64,000 bases of DNA from the NCBI GenBank assembly GCA_000750105.3, contig JPHH03000010.1:62001-126000 (forward strand). The letters are read 5' to 3'. The notes beneath the pieces were generated by a model, which did no database searches, was not told the origin of the DNA, and saw only the letters and a list, made by a program, of their open reading frames with translations. The stretch is from Tolypocladium sp. Sup5 PDA-1. Taxonomy: Eukaryota; Ascomycota; Sordariomycetes; Hypocreales; Ophiocordycipitaceae. Made by a program: the position numbers and the translations under genes. Shown here in pieces: positions 21,430 through 33,700 of the stretch. Within the stretch, counting starts at the first letter, position 1; each line of letters starts with the position of its first letter.

Positions 21430-24400
21430 ATGGGTGTCGGCTGCTGCTCGGGCGGCGCAAGCCAGGACGCCGCGCCTCATCTCGACCGCGCCGCCGAGGT
21501 CGATGGGCATCACGGCCATGACCATGACCACGGCGACAGCGCGTCGGACGCTCCCTGCGCCGAAGAGGGCGAGTGCTGCGACGACGAGAGCTGCTGCGAC
21601 GACGCCGCCACGTCCAGCCGCTCTGCGACTCTCGCCTGCTGTGACTCTAACGAGGAGCACTGCGATGGTTGGTTCTGACTTGATGGTCGAGAGACATGCC
21701 CAGGCTCACCTTGTGGTATCCAGAGAAATGCATCCTCGCTGCCGCGGCCCTCGAGTGCGAAAAGACGTGCGAAGGCGACGCTGCGGCCCGCGATGGTATG
21801 CCTTTTCGTGCGATGGCCCCAACAGCAAAGCAGACACTCACCTCTTCCCAGGTACCGCCAGCCACGAGCACGCCCACAACGAGGACGGCCATCATCCGGC
21901 CTCGGCCTGCAGCACGCACCTGGCCAAGGCCTTTGACCAGTACAGCGCCTACCTCGAGTCGGCGCGCTGCATCTGCCGCGGCATCCTCGAGCGCGGATGG
22001 TCCACGACCTGCTGCGGCGAGCAGCCCAAGCAGCCCGCTGCTGCTGCTGTCACCGCCACTGCGACCAAGGCCGTCGACGGGCACAAGGGCACGTATGCAA
22101 GCAGCCATGGCCTGCACCAGCACGATGGGCCCCATCATCACCACGGGATCAAGCGTCGCGGTAAGAAGGGGCGCAATGACCACGGCGACATGGCCATCAG
22201 GTCCGACAAGGAGGCCGACTGCTGCAGTGGCCATGAAGTCGAGCATGGCCACGGATCGAAGAAAGCAGGCATCCGTCCGGCGGCCATGGACCTTGAAAAG
22301 GCCGAGGGCTTGGAGCACGTTGCCCTCACCGTCGATGGCATGACCTGTTCTGGGTGCGGCAACAAGATGGAGCGCACTCTCAAGGCTATCCCTGGCGTCT
22401 CCTCCGTGCGAGTCAACTTTGTCATGGGCTCTGCCGAGTTCAGCCTCGACACCTCTGCCGCCACTCCCGACGAAGTCATCCGCAGCGTCGAAAGGGCCAC
22501 GGGCTTCCGCTGCACCAGGCTCTCCAACGACGACGAGACTGTCGACCTCTTGGCCTCTGGCACGTCGGCCAAGGCACTCGCAGACGTGGCCATCCCCGGA
22601 GTCACCCAGGCGGCCATCCTCAACAAAAAGGTCGTTCGCATGACCTACGATCCTGCCATCATCGGCGCCAGGACCTTAATAGACAAAGTGGGTGTCTTGT
22701 CTAGTGGACTGGCGCCTCCGCGCGACGACCCGAACGTGTCCAGCGGCAGGAAGAGGCTCTATGACCAACTCATCAAGACGGTCGTCGCCGCTTGCTTCAC
22801 CATGCCAGTCATTGTCCTAGCATGGGGAGATGACCTCGTCGACGAGAGGACCAAGGCAATCATTAGCATCGTCTTCGCCACGATTGTGCAGCTCATCGCC
22901 GTGCCCGATTTCTACCGCCCGGCCATCTCGGCCCTCGTCCACAGCGGCTCCATCGAGATGGACATGCTCGTGGTGATAAGCATCACGGCCGCATACACGT
23001 ACTCGGTCGTTGCTTTCAGCTTTATGATGGCTGGAGAACCCCTCGAGACGGAGGCCTTTTTCGAGACCAGCACTTTGCTCATCACACTCGTTCTCCTCGG
23101 CCGTCTCGTCGCCGCCTTTGCCCGCATCAGGGCCGTGGTCGCCGTGTCCCTGCGTTCTCTGCAGTCAGCCACCGCTGTCATCGTCGAGGACGGCAATGAT
23201 CGGGAGATTGACGCCCGTCTTTTGCAGTACGGCGACAAGCTCAAGATCGGACCTCACTCGGCCGTCCCCACCGACGCAACCGTCCTCAGCGGATCCAGCG
23301 AGGTGGACGAGTCCATGCTCACGGGCGAGAGCGTCCCTGTCTTCAAAAAGGAAGGCGACGCGGTGATTGCGGGCACCGTCAACGGCACGGGCACCTTGGT
23401 TGCGAGGCTGACGCGCCTCCCCGGCAAGAACACCGTCACGGACATTGCCCAGCTGGTCGAAGAAGCGGCCAACTCGAAGCCCCGGCTGCAGGATGTTGCT
23501 GACCGTGTTGCGAGCTGGTTCGTCCCCGTCGTCACCTTGGTCGCCGTCATCGTCATCATCGTCTGGGTCGTAGTCGGCCTCAAGGTCCGCAACTACAGCA
23601 CCGGCAAGGCCGTCTCCAACGCCATCACCTACGCCGTCGCCACCCTTGCCGTCTCCTGCCCCTGCGCTCTCGGCCTCGCCGTCCCCATGGTCCTCGTCGT
23701 CGCGGGTGGCATCGCTGCGCGCAACGGTGTCATCATCAAGTCGGCCGAGTGCACGGAGCAGTCTCGGCGGGTCACAGACGTGGTCTTTGACAAGACGGGC
23801 ACCATCACGGAGGGCGACCTCGATGTCATGGATGAGGAGTACTTTACTCCAGACCAGGAGGAAGCTATTGCCATCTCCAGGGCCCTCGTTGCTGGAAACA
23901 AGCACCCCGTCTCTCTCGCCGTGGCCAAGCACCTCGAGCAGCGTGCTACCCCTGGGGCCACGCTCGCCAATGTCCACGTCATCCCCGGCGCCGGCGTCGA
24001 GGCCACCATTGACGACGCAAAGATCCGCGCCGGAAACCCCAAGTGGACCGAGACGTCAGGAACTCCCACCGTCTCTCGTCTCCAGGACCTCGGCATGACC
24101 CTCCTCGTCGTCACCCGCAACGCCGAGCCCATCGCCATCTTCGGCCTGCGCACTCGCCTCCGCGCCGAAGCCTCCCGGGTCGTTGCGCAGCTCACCCGCC
24201 GCGGCATTGCTGTCCACCTCGTCTCGGGCGACCAGAAGCGGGCTGTCGAAGCCGTCGCCGCGCAGGTCTCCATCCCGCACGTGGCGTCGCAGTGCACGCC
24301 CGCCGAGAAGCGTGACTACGTGGCGGACCTCATGGGCGACGGAAAGAAGGTCATGTTCGTCGGCGACGGGACCAACGACGCTGTTGCCGTGACGCAGGCC

Positions 24401-24730
24401 GACGTGGGCGTCCAGCTCGCCAGCGTGCTCTCCGCCAGCGAGGTGACCCGCGGCGCCGCCGACGTGGTCCTTCTCAACGGCCTCGAGGGCATCCCCTTCT
24501 TGCTGCAGATCAGCGGCGTCGCCTTCCGCCGCATGGTCTTCAACTTTGCCTGGTCCGCCACGTACAACGTCCTCGCTATCTTGCTCGCCTCGGGCGCCTT
24601 TGTCAACGTGCGCATCCCGCCCGCGTATGCCGGCCTCGGCGAGATTGTCAGCGTCCTGCCCGTCATCGTCGTCGCCATGACGATGCTGCTCAAGAAGATC
24701 AAGACGGAGGACGTGGCTGGTGATGCCTAA
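21430..24730 (+). CDS. Copper-transporting P1B-type ATPase with Cys/His-rich N terminus (CrpA-like)
   Basis: ATP-driven Cu(I) exporter, 1062 aa. Exons: 21430-21667, 21724-21795 and 21852-24730, with two 56-nt introns; all joins keep frame. The N-terminal ~250 residues are full of CC, CxxxC and HGHDHDH clusters, likely a metal sensor or buffer. One HMA domain follows (GMTCSGC near residue 262). The ATPase core has TGES (~592), the CPC ion site in SCPCALG (~706), DKTGT with the phosphorylated Asp (~748), KHPVSLA (~785) and GDGTND (~940). The last helix reads AGLGEIVSVLPVIVVAM and lacks the MxxSS motif of CCC2/ATP7. Together with the Cys-rich head, this points to the fungal detoxification branch (CrpA/CRP1) rather than Golgi loading. 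Confidence 0.93.
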
Positions 24731-25128
24731 GAGTAGGTGTTGAGCTGTGCAGCCGTCGAGGCGCTGGCACGTTCAACACCTGCTGGGCCGGTGGCGGCTG
24801 AGGCGGTCGTGGTGGTGACATTGGCAACATTTGAGGAACCAGCAACGGCGGGTTTCAACACGAGAAGAGTCTTGCTTGTGCTTTCTGGACTTTAGTCCAC
24901 GACGTCGAGTTTCATTCTTTGGCCATGGGAGGCACGTGGGAGACTGCGAGGCTGCCCTATATAAGACAAATAAATAATACACTTATTGTGATATCCTTCC
25001 CCTCGGTACCTAGATAAATGGCATCCCGCGCAATGCATGTTGCCATCAAGGTTCTCGGCGCCTAACAATGCCATGCATAGTCCGTACATCGTGCTCCGTC
25101 GTCCAACATCATTATCGCTAATCGTCCA
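24731..25128. other. Intergenic between convergent genes
   Basis: No coding features; serves the 3' ends of the ATPase and the regulator. Confidence 0.5.
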
Positions 25129-26772
25129 TCACGCATTTGGACTCGCGGCCAAGTCGCCAAAGTCGACCACCGTGTACACCTGCTGCAGCACGTCGAGCTT
25201 CTCCCTCAGATAGTCGCGCTGGTGCTTCTGCGTCCGCTCGAAGCTGAAGAGGAAGCGGACGAGGAAGAGAAAGTCCTCCATGCGGGCGCGGGCCTCCTCC
25301 TGCGTCTGGCCGGTGCCGCGCGGCAGGGCGAGCACGTCGGCGACGGTGCTGGTGATCTCAAAGAGCTTCTGCAGGATGCCGCTGCCGTGGATGATGATGC
25401 TGGCCACGCTGCCGAGGCGGCTGACGAGGTTGCGGAGCTGAGCGGACAGGCGCTGGGCGGGGAAGTGCAGGGAGAGGCCCTCGTGGGTGTTTTGCGGGGG
25501 CGCGGAGCGGAGGAGCCCGTGGGAGAGGGCGAGCTGCCAGACGAGGGTGCGGAGCCAGAGGCGGGTGACGAAGAGGTCGACATGCTGCAGCTCGCTGAGG
25601 GTGCCGCGTCCGCTGGCCGTCATCTCGCGCGCGGCTTCGGCGGCGCCGGCCTCGTCCTGGTCGAGCTGGGCCTGCTTGCTCTCGATCCAATGCGCCGTCA
25701 TGGCGGGGACGATTTGCGAGGGCTCTTGCTGCGCGGTCCAGTGGGCGAGCAGGGGGCCGTCCATGACCTGGAACAGCTGGATGAGGCGGTTGAAGCCGTC
25801 CGTCACGGACGGAGGCACGCTGCTGTCGGTGATGGGCAAGCCGGTCCGGAGAGCTATCATGGTACACGGAAAGCCGGACATGATGCAGAGGAAGCGCTCG
25901 TGTATGTAAGCCTCCCAGTACATCCTCTGGCGGCGAGAAATCTCCTTTAGCCCGAGAGTGGTGTCGCCCTCGTGGTACTGATGGATGTTGAGCATCTGGA
26001 TCATGGCGATGGCCTCCCGCAGCGCGGCGAAGCTGCGGTCGGAGCGCTTAAAGGCCATGAGGGAGATTTCGTTGAAGATGCACGTCATGATGCGCTTGAC
26101 GGTGACGGGCATCTCGCACTGCAAGCTGTTGGCGTCGCCCTCCCTGCCCAGCTCCGCCTTGCGATGCGCCCACAGGCTGTACTGCATGAGCGACGTCATC
26201 TGGGCGGCGACGTCGCCGTGCAGGGTCCACGACGTCTGGGTCAGGTTGATGGTGACGGCGCCAAAGGCGTGCACCAGGGCCGCGTCCTCGTAGTCGGCGT
26301 GCATGTTTGCGATGGCGGCGCGGACCTCGTCTGGCGTCAGGACGGGGTTGACGGGGTACACGAGCTGCTCGTACTCGGGGAGGAGGCGCATGAAGAAGTC
26401 CTGCGAGTAGCCGCCGCTGCCAATGGCCGGCGCGAGCTCGAAGCGCGGGCTGACGGCGTCGACGATGCCCGCAATGGACGTGACGGCTGGAGCCTGCTGC
26501 GCCGGGGTCGGAGAGGAGGCCGACGACGACGCGCTGACTGCAGCGGGCGATGTCTTCGCATCCGCGATGGCGGCAGCGCGGCCGTTGGTCGCGGCCTTGC
26601 TGCGCAGCTGGGCGACGAGCCGGCCCCGGACGCCCGGCTTCCTCTTCGCCGGGGCCGGGGCAAAGGCGCAGGCGAGGTTGAGGTGCGCACACTGCGCGCA
26701 GGGCCGGTCGCCGCTGCACCTCACTTTCCGGACGCGGCAGGCATCGCAGGCTCGCGTGACCTTGGCGCTCAT
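25129..26772 (-). CDS. Zn2Cys6 transcription factor
   Basis: Nuclear DNA-binding regulator, 547 aa, one exon. I start it at the ATG at 26772 (MSAKVTRACDACRVRK). The frame is open 111 codons further upstream, but that part is low-complexity leader. The binuclear zinc cluster fits C-x2-C-x6-C-x5-C-x2-C-x6-C at residues ~9-35, with basic residues between the first Cys pairs. An Ala/Ser-rich linker leads into a middle homology region (EYEQLVYPVNPVLT, RQRMYWEAYIHERFL). The sequence resembles sugar-responsive fungal regulators, but I cannot name the target pathway. The neighbours do not form an obvious pathway cluster. Confidence 0.9.
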   Translation of the reverse strand: MSAKVTRACDACRVRKVRCSGDRPCAQCAHLNLACAFAPAPAKRKPGVRGRLVAQLRSKAATNGRAAAIADAKTSPAAVSASSSASSPTPAQQAPAVTSIAGIVDAVSPRFELAPAIGSGGYSQDFFMRLLPEYEQLVYPVNPVLTPDEVRAAIANMHADYEDAALVHAFGAVTINLTQTSWTLHGDVAAQMTSLMQYSLWAHRKAELGREGDANSLQCEMPVTVKRIMTCIFNEISLMAFKRSDRSFAALREAIAMIQMLNIHQYHEGDTTLGLKEISRRQRMYWEAYIHERFLCIMSGFPCTMIALRTGLPITDSSVPPSVTDGFNRLIQLFQVMDGPLLAHWTAQQEPSQIVPAMTAHWIESKQAQLDQDEAGAAEAAREMTASGRGTLSELQHVDLFVTRLWLRTLVWQLALSHGLLRSAPPQNTHEGLSLHFPAQRLSAQLRNLVSRLGSVASIIIHGSGILQKLFEITSTVADVLALPRGTGQTQEEARARMEDFLFLVRFLFSFERTQKHQRDYLREKLDVLQQVYTVVDFGDLAASPNA

Positions 26773-27551
26773 AAGGGCCACACTCGACGCTGGCTGGTGA
26801 CGCTGACGGTGGTGGCGGTGGCAGGGGAGGGCGAGGTGTCGCGGCACGGCGGTTTCATCGCGAGGCGGTCTGTGCCTGCCAGCCAGCCTGCCTCTCGGTG
26901 GTCCGCTGCTGCCTTGTATATCGCGCTGCCGGTTACATACGCGTACGAGGTTGAAGAAGAACGTCGTGATGCGATAATACGACGTGGAAATGCGGGGGGG
27001 TTGGAGGTTGGAGGTTGGAGGTTCAAGGTTGCTGCATGGAGCTGAATTGTCTGGGGAAGGCGTGGAGCGGGTTGGCGCTTTACCCAATGGGGAGTTGGTG
27101 GGCATAATTAGCGGGAACCGATGAGCGAGGGGATATACTAATTATGTGGTGGACGTGAACCAGCTGCCAGAGTATCCTCTGAGCAGCCCAATGCTGATAG
27201 GACAGTTAAAGTAATGAAACTGTCTGGCGCTTGCAGTTCAAAATACAACCTCCCACAACGACAGCCGGCCTGTCGTCTCTGATATCATGATATGATAGCT
27301 CCATTCACAGCGCGCAAATCGCGGCCCGTTATAGAGGGTTGGATATTCAGTTGCCTCAAAAGGGCATGTCAATTCGTCTATTCGATTGTTGCTCATTATG
27401 CTCGAGGCGCTCCCCAGGGTCCTCCTTTTAACTCACGCACGCGAAAGAGCTGGAGACCAATACCCGCTCGGTCCCCAACTCAGCCGTCTGATCCATATTC
27501 GCGTCCATGATTATCCACGAGGGCACTGCGCTCCGTTAAAGACCAGGGGAC
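26773..27551. other. Intergenic; promoter side of the regulator gene
   Basis: Contains a repeated GGAGGTTGGAGGTT purine run near 27003-27025. No supported gene. Confidence 0.45.
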
Positions 27552-28147
27552 TTAGGTAGGCGTCGGAGCACCAGACGTGGTAGCCTTCTGGGCATCCTCC
27601 AGCGCCTTCTGCTTCGACTTCTCGGCGCACATGACCAAAGGCTGGAGGCACTTCGGGTCTTTCTGCAAGGTTGTTAGTAAAGGGCACTGCAGTGAGTCTC
27701 GAAAGGGGGGCGTCTGACCTTCAAGCTCTCGGCAAAGCCCATGGTGGACTCCTGGAGCTTCTTCGCATCCTTTCTTGAGGCTCCGTCCTTAGTCCCTCGA
27801 CCAGGCTCTTGAGGTCACCGGCGCAGTCTTTCGACAAGTCAGAGCACTAGTAAACAGTTAGCATGTCATGAGATCTAACAGATGATATGTTTGTGGCCTT
27901 GGCTTCCGTCTGAGGTGATTTGCTTGACCAGGTCATCAGCCTTGACAACTGTTATCCGCGTTTCCGATTAGCCCGATTGAACGCGCCTTGATCCAAAGCA
28001 GAAGCTTACCCATCTCTGCAGTCATGTCCATAGAAGACGCCATGACGGCGGGAATGCAGAGGGCGGCAAAAGAAATGAAAGAGACCTGTCAGCACCATTG
28101 GTTAGTGTTGTTTTCCTCATGCAACTGCTGGTGTAGTTTACCTTCAT
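27552..28147 (-). CDS. Small secreted protein, five exons
   Basis: Reconstructed by hand from short exons. Exon 1 is only ATG AAG (28142-28147), then a 56-nt intron. Exon 2 (28010-28085) completes a clear signal peptide (MK + VSFISFAALCIPAVMA). A 61-nt intron is followed by exon 3 (from 27948; KADDLVKQITS), whose 3' border is unclear: the next intron has a perfect branch/acceptor (GCTAACTGTTTACTAG) but no good GT donor. Exon 4 is 27719-27846 (CSDLSKDCAGDLKSLVEG..). Exon 5 is 27552-27662 (KDPKCLQPLVMCAEKSKQ..). In exon 4 the frame needs GGG to be GGGG at ~27795. Four or more cysteines suggest disulfides. A secreted, effector-like protein of unknown role. Confidence 0.6.
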
Positions 28148-29007
28148 CTTGACGGTGTTTGAAGGGGTTGGTGAGGAGTGCCCATTCCGTAATTTGAGTT
28201 GTCGCCGTGATAATTGATGATTTTCTGTGTGTATACAGGTCTAATGTGCTTGGCAAGCCGTGAGTGCGACCGCCTTTATATCCATAGGGCAGCGCAGCAA
28301 GCCTGCCTCGAGAATGCACATGTCGACATGAGTGAGACTGATCGTCAACCACCACCTACGTGATTGAAAATCTGCGATCGCTCTCAGCGGCCATCCCTTC
28401 GCTGTTTCACGGCGGAACAAGGGTGCTGCTCGGGTGATCACACCAGCAACGATCCGCCAGATCCCCATAGTGCTCTACGCGGCTGTCACAGAAGCGGTAT
28501 GCCAATAATGGGCTCGCCACTGGCTGGGAAACCGCTGATATGTTTTAGCATAGCGGCCTTGCGGCGGTATGCGGTACAAGAGCGTGGAATGAAGGGAGTC
28601 TATACCGAGACATTGAGATGCAGTTGCCGCTTGCGATCATCGACGTCAGCGATTCAGCTCCCTCGTCTTAGAGTCTGGCGCAACTCGCAGGGGCCTTGGC
28701 CCTACCCTATACTACCGTGATGTTTACCTGTGATCATGTATTCACATGAGTCTGTTCAATTCAGTTACTTGTTGGCCTTTTCAAATCAGTTATATTCATT
28801 AATATTCCGCACATACATGTGCGGAAGTTTTGATGGACGGAGAGGCCCGAGTACACGTGGCGTTGCTGTTGCAAGATTGTCTGTAAGCCTCTGAATGCTA
28901 TTGCTTGGCTTTTGAACATGGCGGAAGAAGCCACAGCCAAGAGTAGGTCAGGCTGAACTGCGATTAAGGGTGACGTCAAACGGTAGAAACGAGGTACCAT
29001 GGAAAAG
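28148..29007. other. Intergenic region
   Basis: No supported gene. The minus-strand gene at 27552-28147 has its promoter here. Confidence 0.45.
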
Positions 29008-29469
29008 CTAGAGGTACATTGCGTCCCGCAGCGCAATCATCCTACGTATCGGTTTGTTCGCATCGCCTTGAATATGGCTAGAGATGGGGCCTCCAAACCA
29101 GCCCGGGAAACCTCCAGTGTCACAGACACAAGCTCCTGCCTTCGGTTTCCAGAAGCCCGGGTCAGTGCGTAGTCGATCGTCAAATCGCTCGCATGATTTG
29201 AGATTCTGCTCGATTGGTTCACCGAGGTTTACCAGCTGCGTCGCCAATGAGTGGCCTTGGACCAGAACGTCAGCAATTCTCGCCTTTGGACGTCGTGCCA
29301 ACCATTCCAGATTACCAATTATTTTCATTACTTTCTCGAAGACGAGATGGCCTATTGGAGAGCATTTAGCTGCCCGTGTTAATTTAGCAACACATTGCAC
29401 GTGTGGAGGCGCAGCAGTTTCACACAGCACGGCAGTCAAGGAATGGTGTCTCTCCAGGTCCCCGGGCAC
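29008..29469 (-). pseudogene. Unrecognised open frame, no proper start
   Basis: A 153-codon frame with protein-like composition (GHLVFEKVMKIIGNLEWLA, SCERFDDRLRTDPGFWKPK) and five cysteines. It opens with GTG, and I find neither a nearby ATG nor a clear splice-in. The family is not recognised. It may be a gene remnant or a missed exon. Confidence 0.25.
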
Positions 29470-29929
29470 GCATGAATCATGTTTCTCTGCCCCATGGGAC
29501 CCTCTTTGCTATCACTGGTCGAGCAGTTAATGCGGACAACCTCCAGCCGCCGAGAGCGGTGGGATGTACGGACTACGGACGTACGGACTAGATGACAGTG
29601 CAACGTTATGAGATTGCCAGCCAGGGGTCTCGACCAGAGTTTCGGCCCAGCGGGAGCCTAGAGCTGTCAAAACGCCAGCACACGCACCTCGCGGTCAGAG
29701 CGCTTCATGCACGCCTGAGCATGGGTTGCACGAGCTGGGAGGTCCCAGACATCGTCTGTTCCAGACCCAGGGCCCGGCGAGGGTACGGAGTAGAGTTCAA
29801 TTGAAACGTTTGGCAGATGTGAAATCCCTGCAAGACAAGGGAGAAATAAGGCGACGGAATGGTCCAAACATGAATTGACTTTGGCAGGTGGCGATGATCC
29901 GGCGATACAAGGGATGTCCCAGTCAGCTG

Positions 29930-30739
29930 TCAAGGTTGTCCATTAGAGTTCCGGTGTTGTGGGAAGAATGCCAACACCGGACTCAGCGGGTGTTCGTACC
30001 AACCCGCCCCCGAAGTCGAGTCGGAGACTGTTTCCACGTCCATGCCCAACAGCAACTCTTTGCCCTCATATTCCGAAATCGAATCAAACTGGCGCTCCTC
30101 GTTACGGCCACACACCGCCGCCGTCCACAGGTACAGCGACAGCCTCGAGCCATATAGCAGCACAGCCAGCAAAGAAAACACAAAACTGGCTCGTGCAACG
30201 TGGCAGTAGCCCCTATTTGGAATCGTACTTTCGGAGCACCCATAAGTAAGATACCATGGATGCTTGGACGCGTGTTCCGGATCGCTGTAGTCTCCGGAGA
30301 ATTGCCCCATGACGCTGGTAACCCAAAGCGAAAGGAGCAGGATGTCGTACAGGACGTTTGCGTACAAGGGTAGATAATTGAGACGCGACATGATCGCTCG
30401 CGTGAGAAAAACGACGAGAGCAAGAATAGCAATGGCCAGGTTTGACGTCGTTAACCTAAGTAAAGTTAGCAGACCGCATCTCATCCCGAGGCTGCATATG
30501 TTCACTACTTACATCTGCGACCATATCAACGGGATCTCGGGCGGCTCCCTATGGTTGGCATAGAAGTATATTCTTAGCCTTGGATTTGAGTTCCATCCAA
30601 CCTCGCCCCCGTTTTCCCAAAGCTTGGACCTGAAACGATCTGGGTATGCAAGGCCAAAGAGAAGGACGCCGGCCGCCGAAATGGCGAACTCGCAGCTCAG
30701 CAACAGAGTTTGGACGAACCTGAAGCGCGCCATGAGCAT
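29930..30739 (-). CDS. Four-helix membrane protein (MARVEL-like)
   Basis: A 250-aa integral membrane protein in two exons, 30513-30739 and 29930-30455. The intron is 57 nt with a GTAAGT donor, a GCTAAC branch site and a TTAG acceptor. Four hydrophobic helices are visible: LLLSCEFAISAAGVLLFGLA, LAIAILALVVFLTRA, LYDILLLSLWVTSVMGQF and ASFVFSLLAVLLYGSRLSLY. The first loop holds FYANHREPPEIPLIW, and the long third loop has two cysteines (TYGCS, NRGYCH). The tail is polar and cytosolic. The layout matches MARVEL-type fungal proteins of the plasma membrane or secretory pathway. Two start codons (30739, 30733) are two residues apart. Confidence 0.75.
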
Positions 30740-33700
30740 TTCAGATTATTTGAAAGAGCACTGTCTGCAGAACCACTTGGTACCGGGTCCTCTGGTGGCC
30801 GCTTGTGAGGGACGTGGCCGCATGTAATGACTATTCCATCAGGGTTGGTTGCGATGGCAAACTTGCTCATTCTGCCTCACGACGAGGGCGAATCGGCAGA
30901 ACCCTCTCACCTGACCACAGCATAACTTCTGAGCGGCCATGCCGTGAGAGAGCTTGATGATTGCGAAATGAGCTGCTATTTGTACAATGCTCAAGGAGTT
31001 GGTGATCATCTGCCAGCAGACAAAGAGGCTGATGCGGCTGACTAACAGCTGTGACCGTAGCTGAATGCATCTGTTCAGGGGAACGCTGGGTTCGATGATA
31101 TCCTCAGACAGTCAGGAAGACAGGAAGACGCGTCGATAACGAATGACTTCATTCAAGTTTCAATGCCGAGTCACCACTTCACATGGGGCAAGTATATATT
31201 CGATGAGGAGCTTCGCGATTACTCGGACGACGATCGGTTCGCTCGTCGTTTCTCTTAAAAGCGTTCTCTGTGTCCGATCAAATGTCAACTGCTGGTTCAT
31301 TGTCGGCGACACAGGGGTATCGATAGTTTCCTTGCGGCGGCGGTCAGGAACGGTTTCTAACTCTTACCTTCATACTTTGTACACCAGGTGCTTTAAAGAA
31401 AAAATCACGTACACATTATGTAGGCTGATGCCTCAATGGTCTGATGCCAAAGTGTCTGTCGACATGTAGCAAGGTACAGCTCTATGCGAATCCATTTCTT
31501 TTCTCGGCGTGTCTTTCGGAACGCTTGCGTGTCTGAGTCGATCGAGTTTCGCAGGCATTCGTAACCTGCAATAACGAAGAGACACGCTGGATCTGGCTCA
31601 CAAAGTGTCTTCTCTGCACCTGGGATAACTTGGAAGGAAGAAGAAACTGTTTCTCCTCTTCTGAACGCCCCCCACAACTATTACAAGTCTGCACAGAGCA
31701 CATGCACTTGTCCGAGATTGCACGTGTTGCCGGAAGACTCAACCAACGCCATGTCATAGAGGAGCTGCTGAGTTTCAGTCAGCCGCAACTGAAAATGTTG
31801 CCCCTTTTGCCACTTGTCTACGGAGTAGGCGAAACCTTGGTTTCCCCCTTTTAGAAGCAAGGGGAGGGAGCTGCGAAAGCTCAAGTTGCTGGTCCCGCAG
31901 CTTGTGCCCCTTTTGTCTCCACACCACCTTCAACGCGGGTTCGTCTCCGGTGTACCTATTTTAGACTTTGGCCGCTGCATTCAATCTCTTTTGGCGCCAA
32001 GCACATGGCCTCGATCCCAGGAACGGCCGCCAGGCCAGACTGGCAAAATTGCCTTGGGCCGCCCCAGGCACGCCCTCATCAGCTAAGGCAAGCCCTTTCC
32101 GCAGTGCGTCCCGCCGATGTTACCCATGGTCCAAGCACAGCTGGAGTGTGAAGCCACCAGCTAGTTTACGGCGGCGCCCGTTGCGTTGATGGGGCGGAGG
32201 CTGGGGCGTGCTCCGTGCGAGTTGGCATCGAGATCAAGATCGTCAGAGGGGAGATCTCATGCAAGAAGGTGTGCTGCTGCCTCCCCCGTTTCACATCCGG
32301 CTTCCCCGGGTTTCCCCGGATTATGCCTCGGGGGAAAGAGGCTCAAAGTCACGAGCACATGCCATTGTGAGCCACCCGACACGGGAAAAGCTGAGGCTGT
32401 GTCACTTTACGATGCACACAGCTCGACCGTCCAGCTAATTGCCGAATCTGTCGTGCCAAACTCAATGCAGCCAGTCGCCGTCGAGCTCCAGCTGATCAAA
32501 AAACTTTGTTTCGTCCCAATCATAACGGAGCTGGTAAGCACAATTTTCACTGCATGCGGACGTGCGTTTGGGTGTGGTTCCCCCAACCCACCTTCAATTT
32601 CATTTACTGCAGACCTAGTCCGTCGTTCATCTTGGCTCTGCAATATACCTCGATCACGGAGGGAGAGGCCACATGATAAATACTCGAGCGTTCCTCGGCA
32701 GCACATGGACTTCAATACATGCACGAAGCAAATTGCCTCCTGCAATCGAAATTCGCAAGTCGATGAGGAGACTTCCGTGCCGCCTGACGACATCACTAGG
32801 AGTCATTGCGGGCGATTGTTGCCAGGTTTGGAATCAGTAGTCTCAGAGCACGACAGTGCTCGCTGACATGCCCGACCTGACAGAGACGGCCTCGCCCTGT
32901 CCGTGTTATGAGCCGTCTTACACACCCACGCGGAGGTCGCATCGTTTGTGGACTGGCTCAGCTTCGCCCCAGCAATGGCCTTGGAAACTACAGACTACTC
33001 GAGCATGGGTCCCGAATGCGGGCTAGCACGGCTCGCGGCCGTCTGCACATCCGCCCATCCCGTTGCCCGTGCGCAGGCAGGGAGGGCGATGGCTCATGCG
33101 CCCCGCGAGTCTCTTCTTCATCATGTGTCGAAGCCGGTTGGGCGTTGGAAAGGCTCGACGAGGCACAGCAGCTGAGTGGTGCACTGGTTGCAGGATCAAT
33201 CTCCGGAGTATCCCTGTCCCATGCTGGCTGTCAATCGCGATGGCTTCCAGCAGCGGACTGGTTCGCGACTGCACGAGGAATCGAATGGTGTGGTACTGAA
33301 AAGCTGCACTGAAACAACAACAATCTGACCACGACGGTGGTGGGGAGGGAATACGAAGCTGCACTGACCCCTGCCATGGCAACCTGGTCCAGTGCTTCAA
33401 GTCCAAACCCAATTCGCCCAGGTATGGTGACATTGTTCTTGATGATGGTTGCCGACCCTGGTCAGTTGACAGGCACCTTTGGACCTTTGTTGGTTGTGAA
33501 CTTGTGGCCGTGCCGCCACAGACCGCCAGCACTACTGAACGTGTGGGATGGCTAACTCCAACCGTCGCCGGCGTCTGACAGAGCGTGGCGAGGCGACCAC
33601 GTTGCGCTCCAATCTACGTGCTGCAAATTCCACCGAAAACGGCCATTGACGAGCATTCTCGTCTGCGCATGTCAGGATGTAGTATTGGTCTCCGTATTGC

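Noticed and set aside
25972..27045. 357-codon frame antisense to the Zn2Cys6 gene
   Set aside because: Shadow of the real gene on the other strand; Gly/Val/Arg-rich translation without family features.
21430..27105. Secondary-metabolite cluster around the Zn2Cys6 regulator
   Set aside because: No synthase, P450 or methyltransferase in the window; neighbours are unrelated.
32186..32866. 226-codon plus-strand open frame
   Set aside because: Random composition, no domain or signal, antisense frames of similar length; typical chance ORF in GC-rich DNA.
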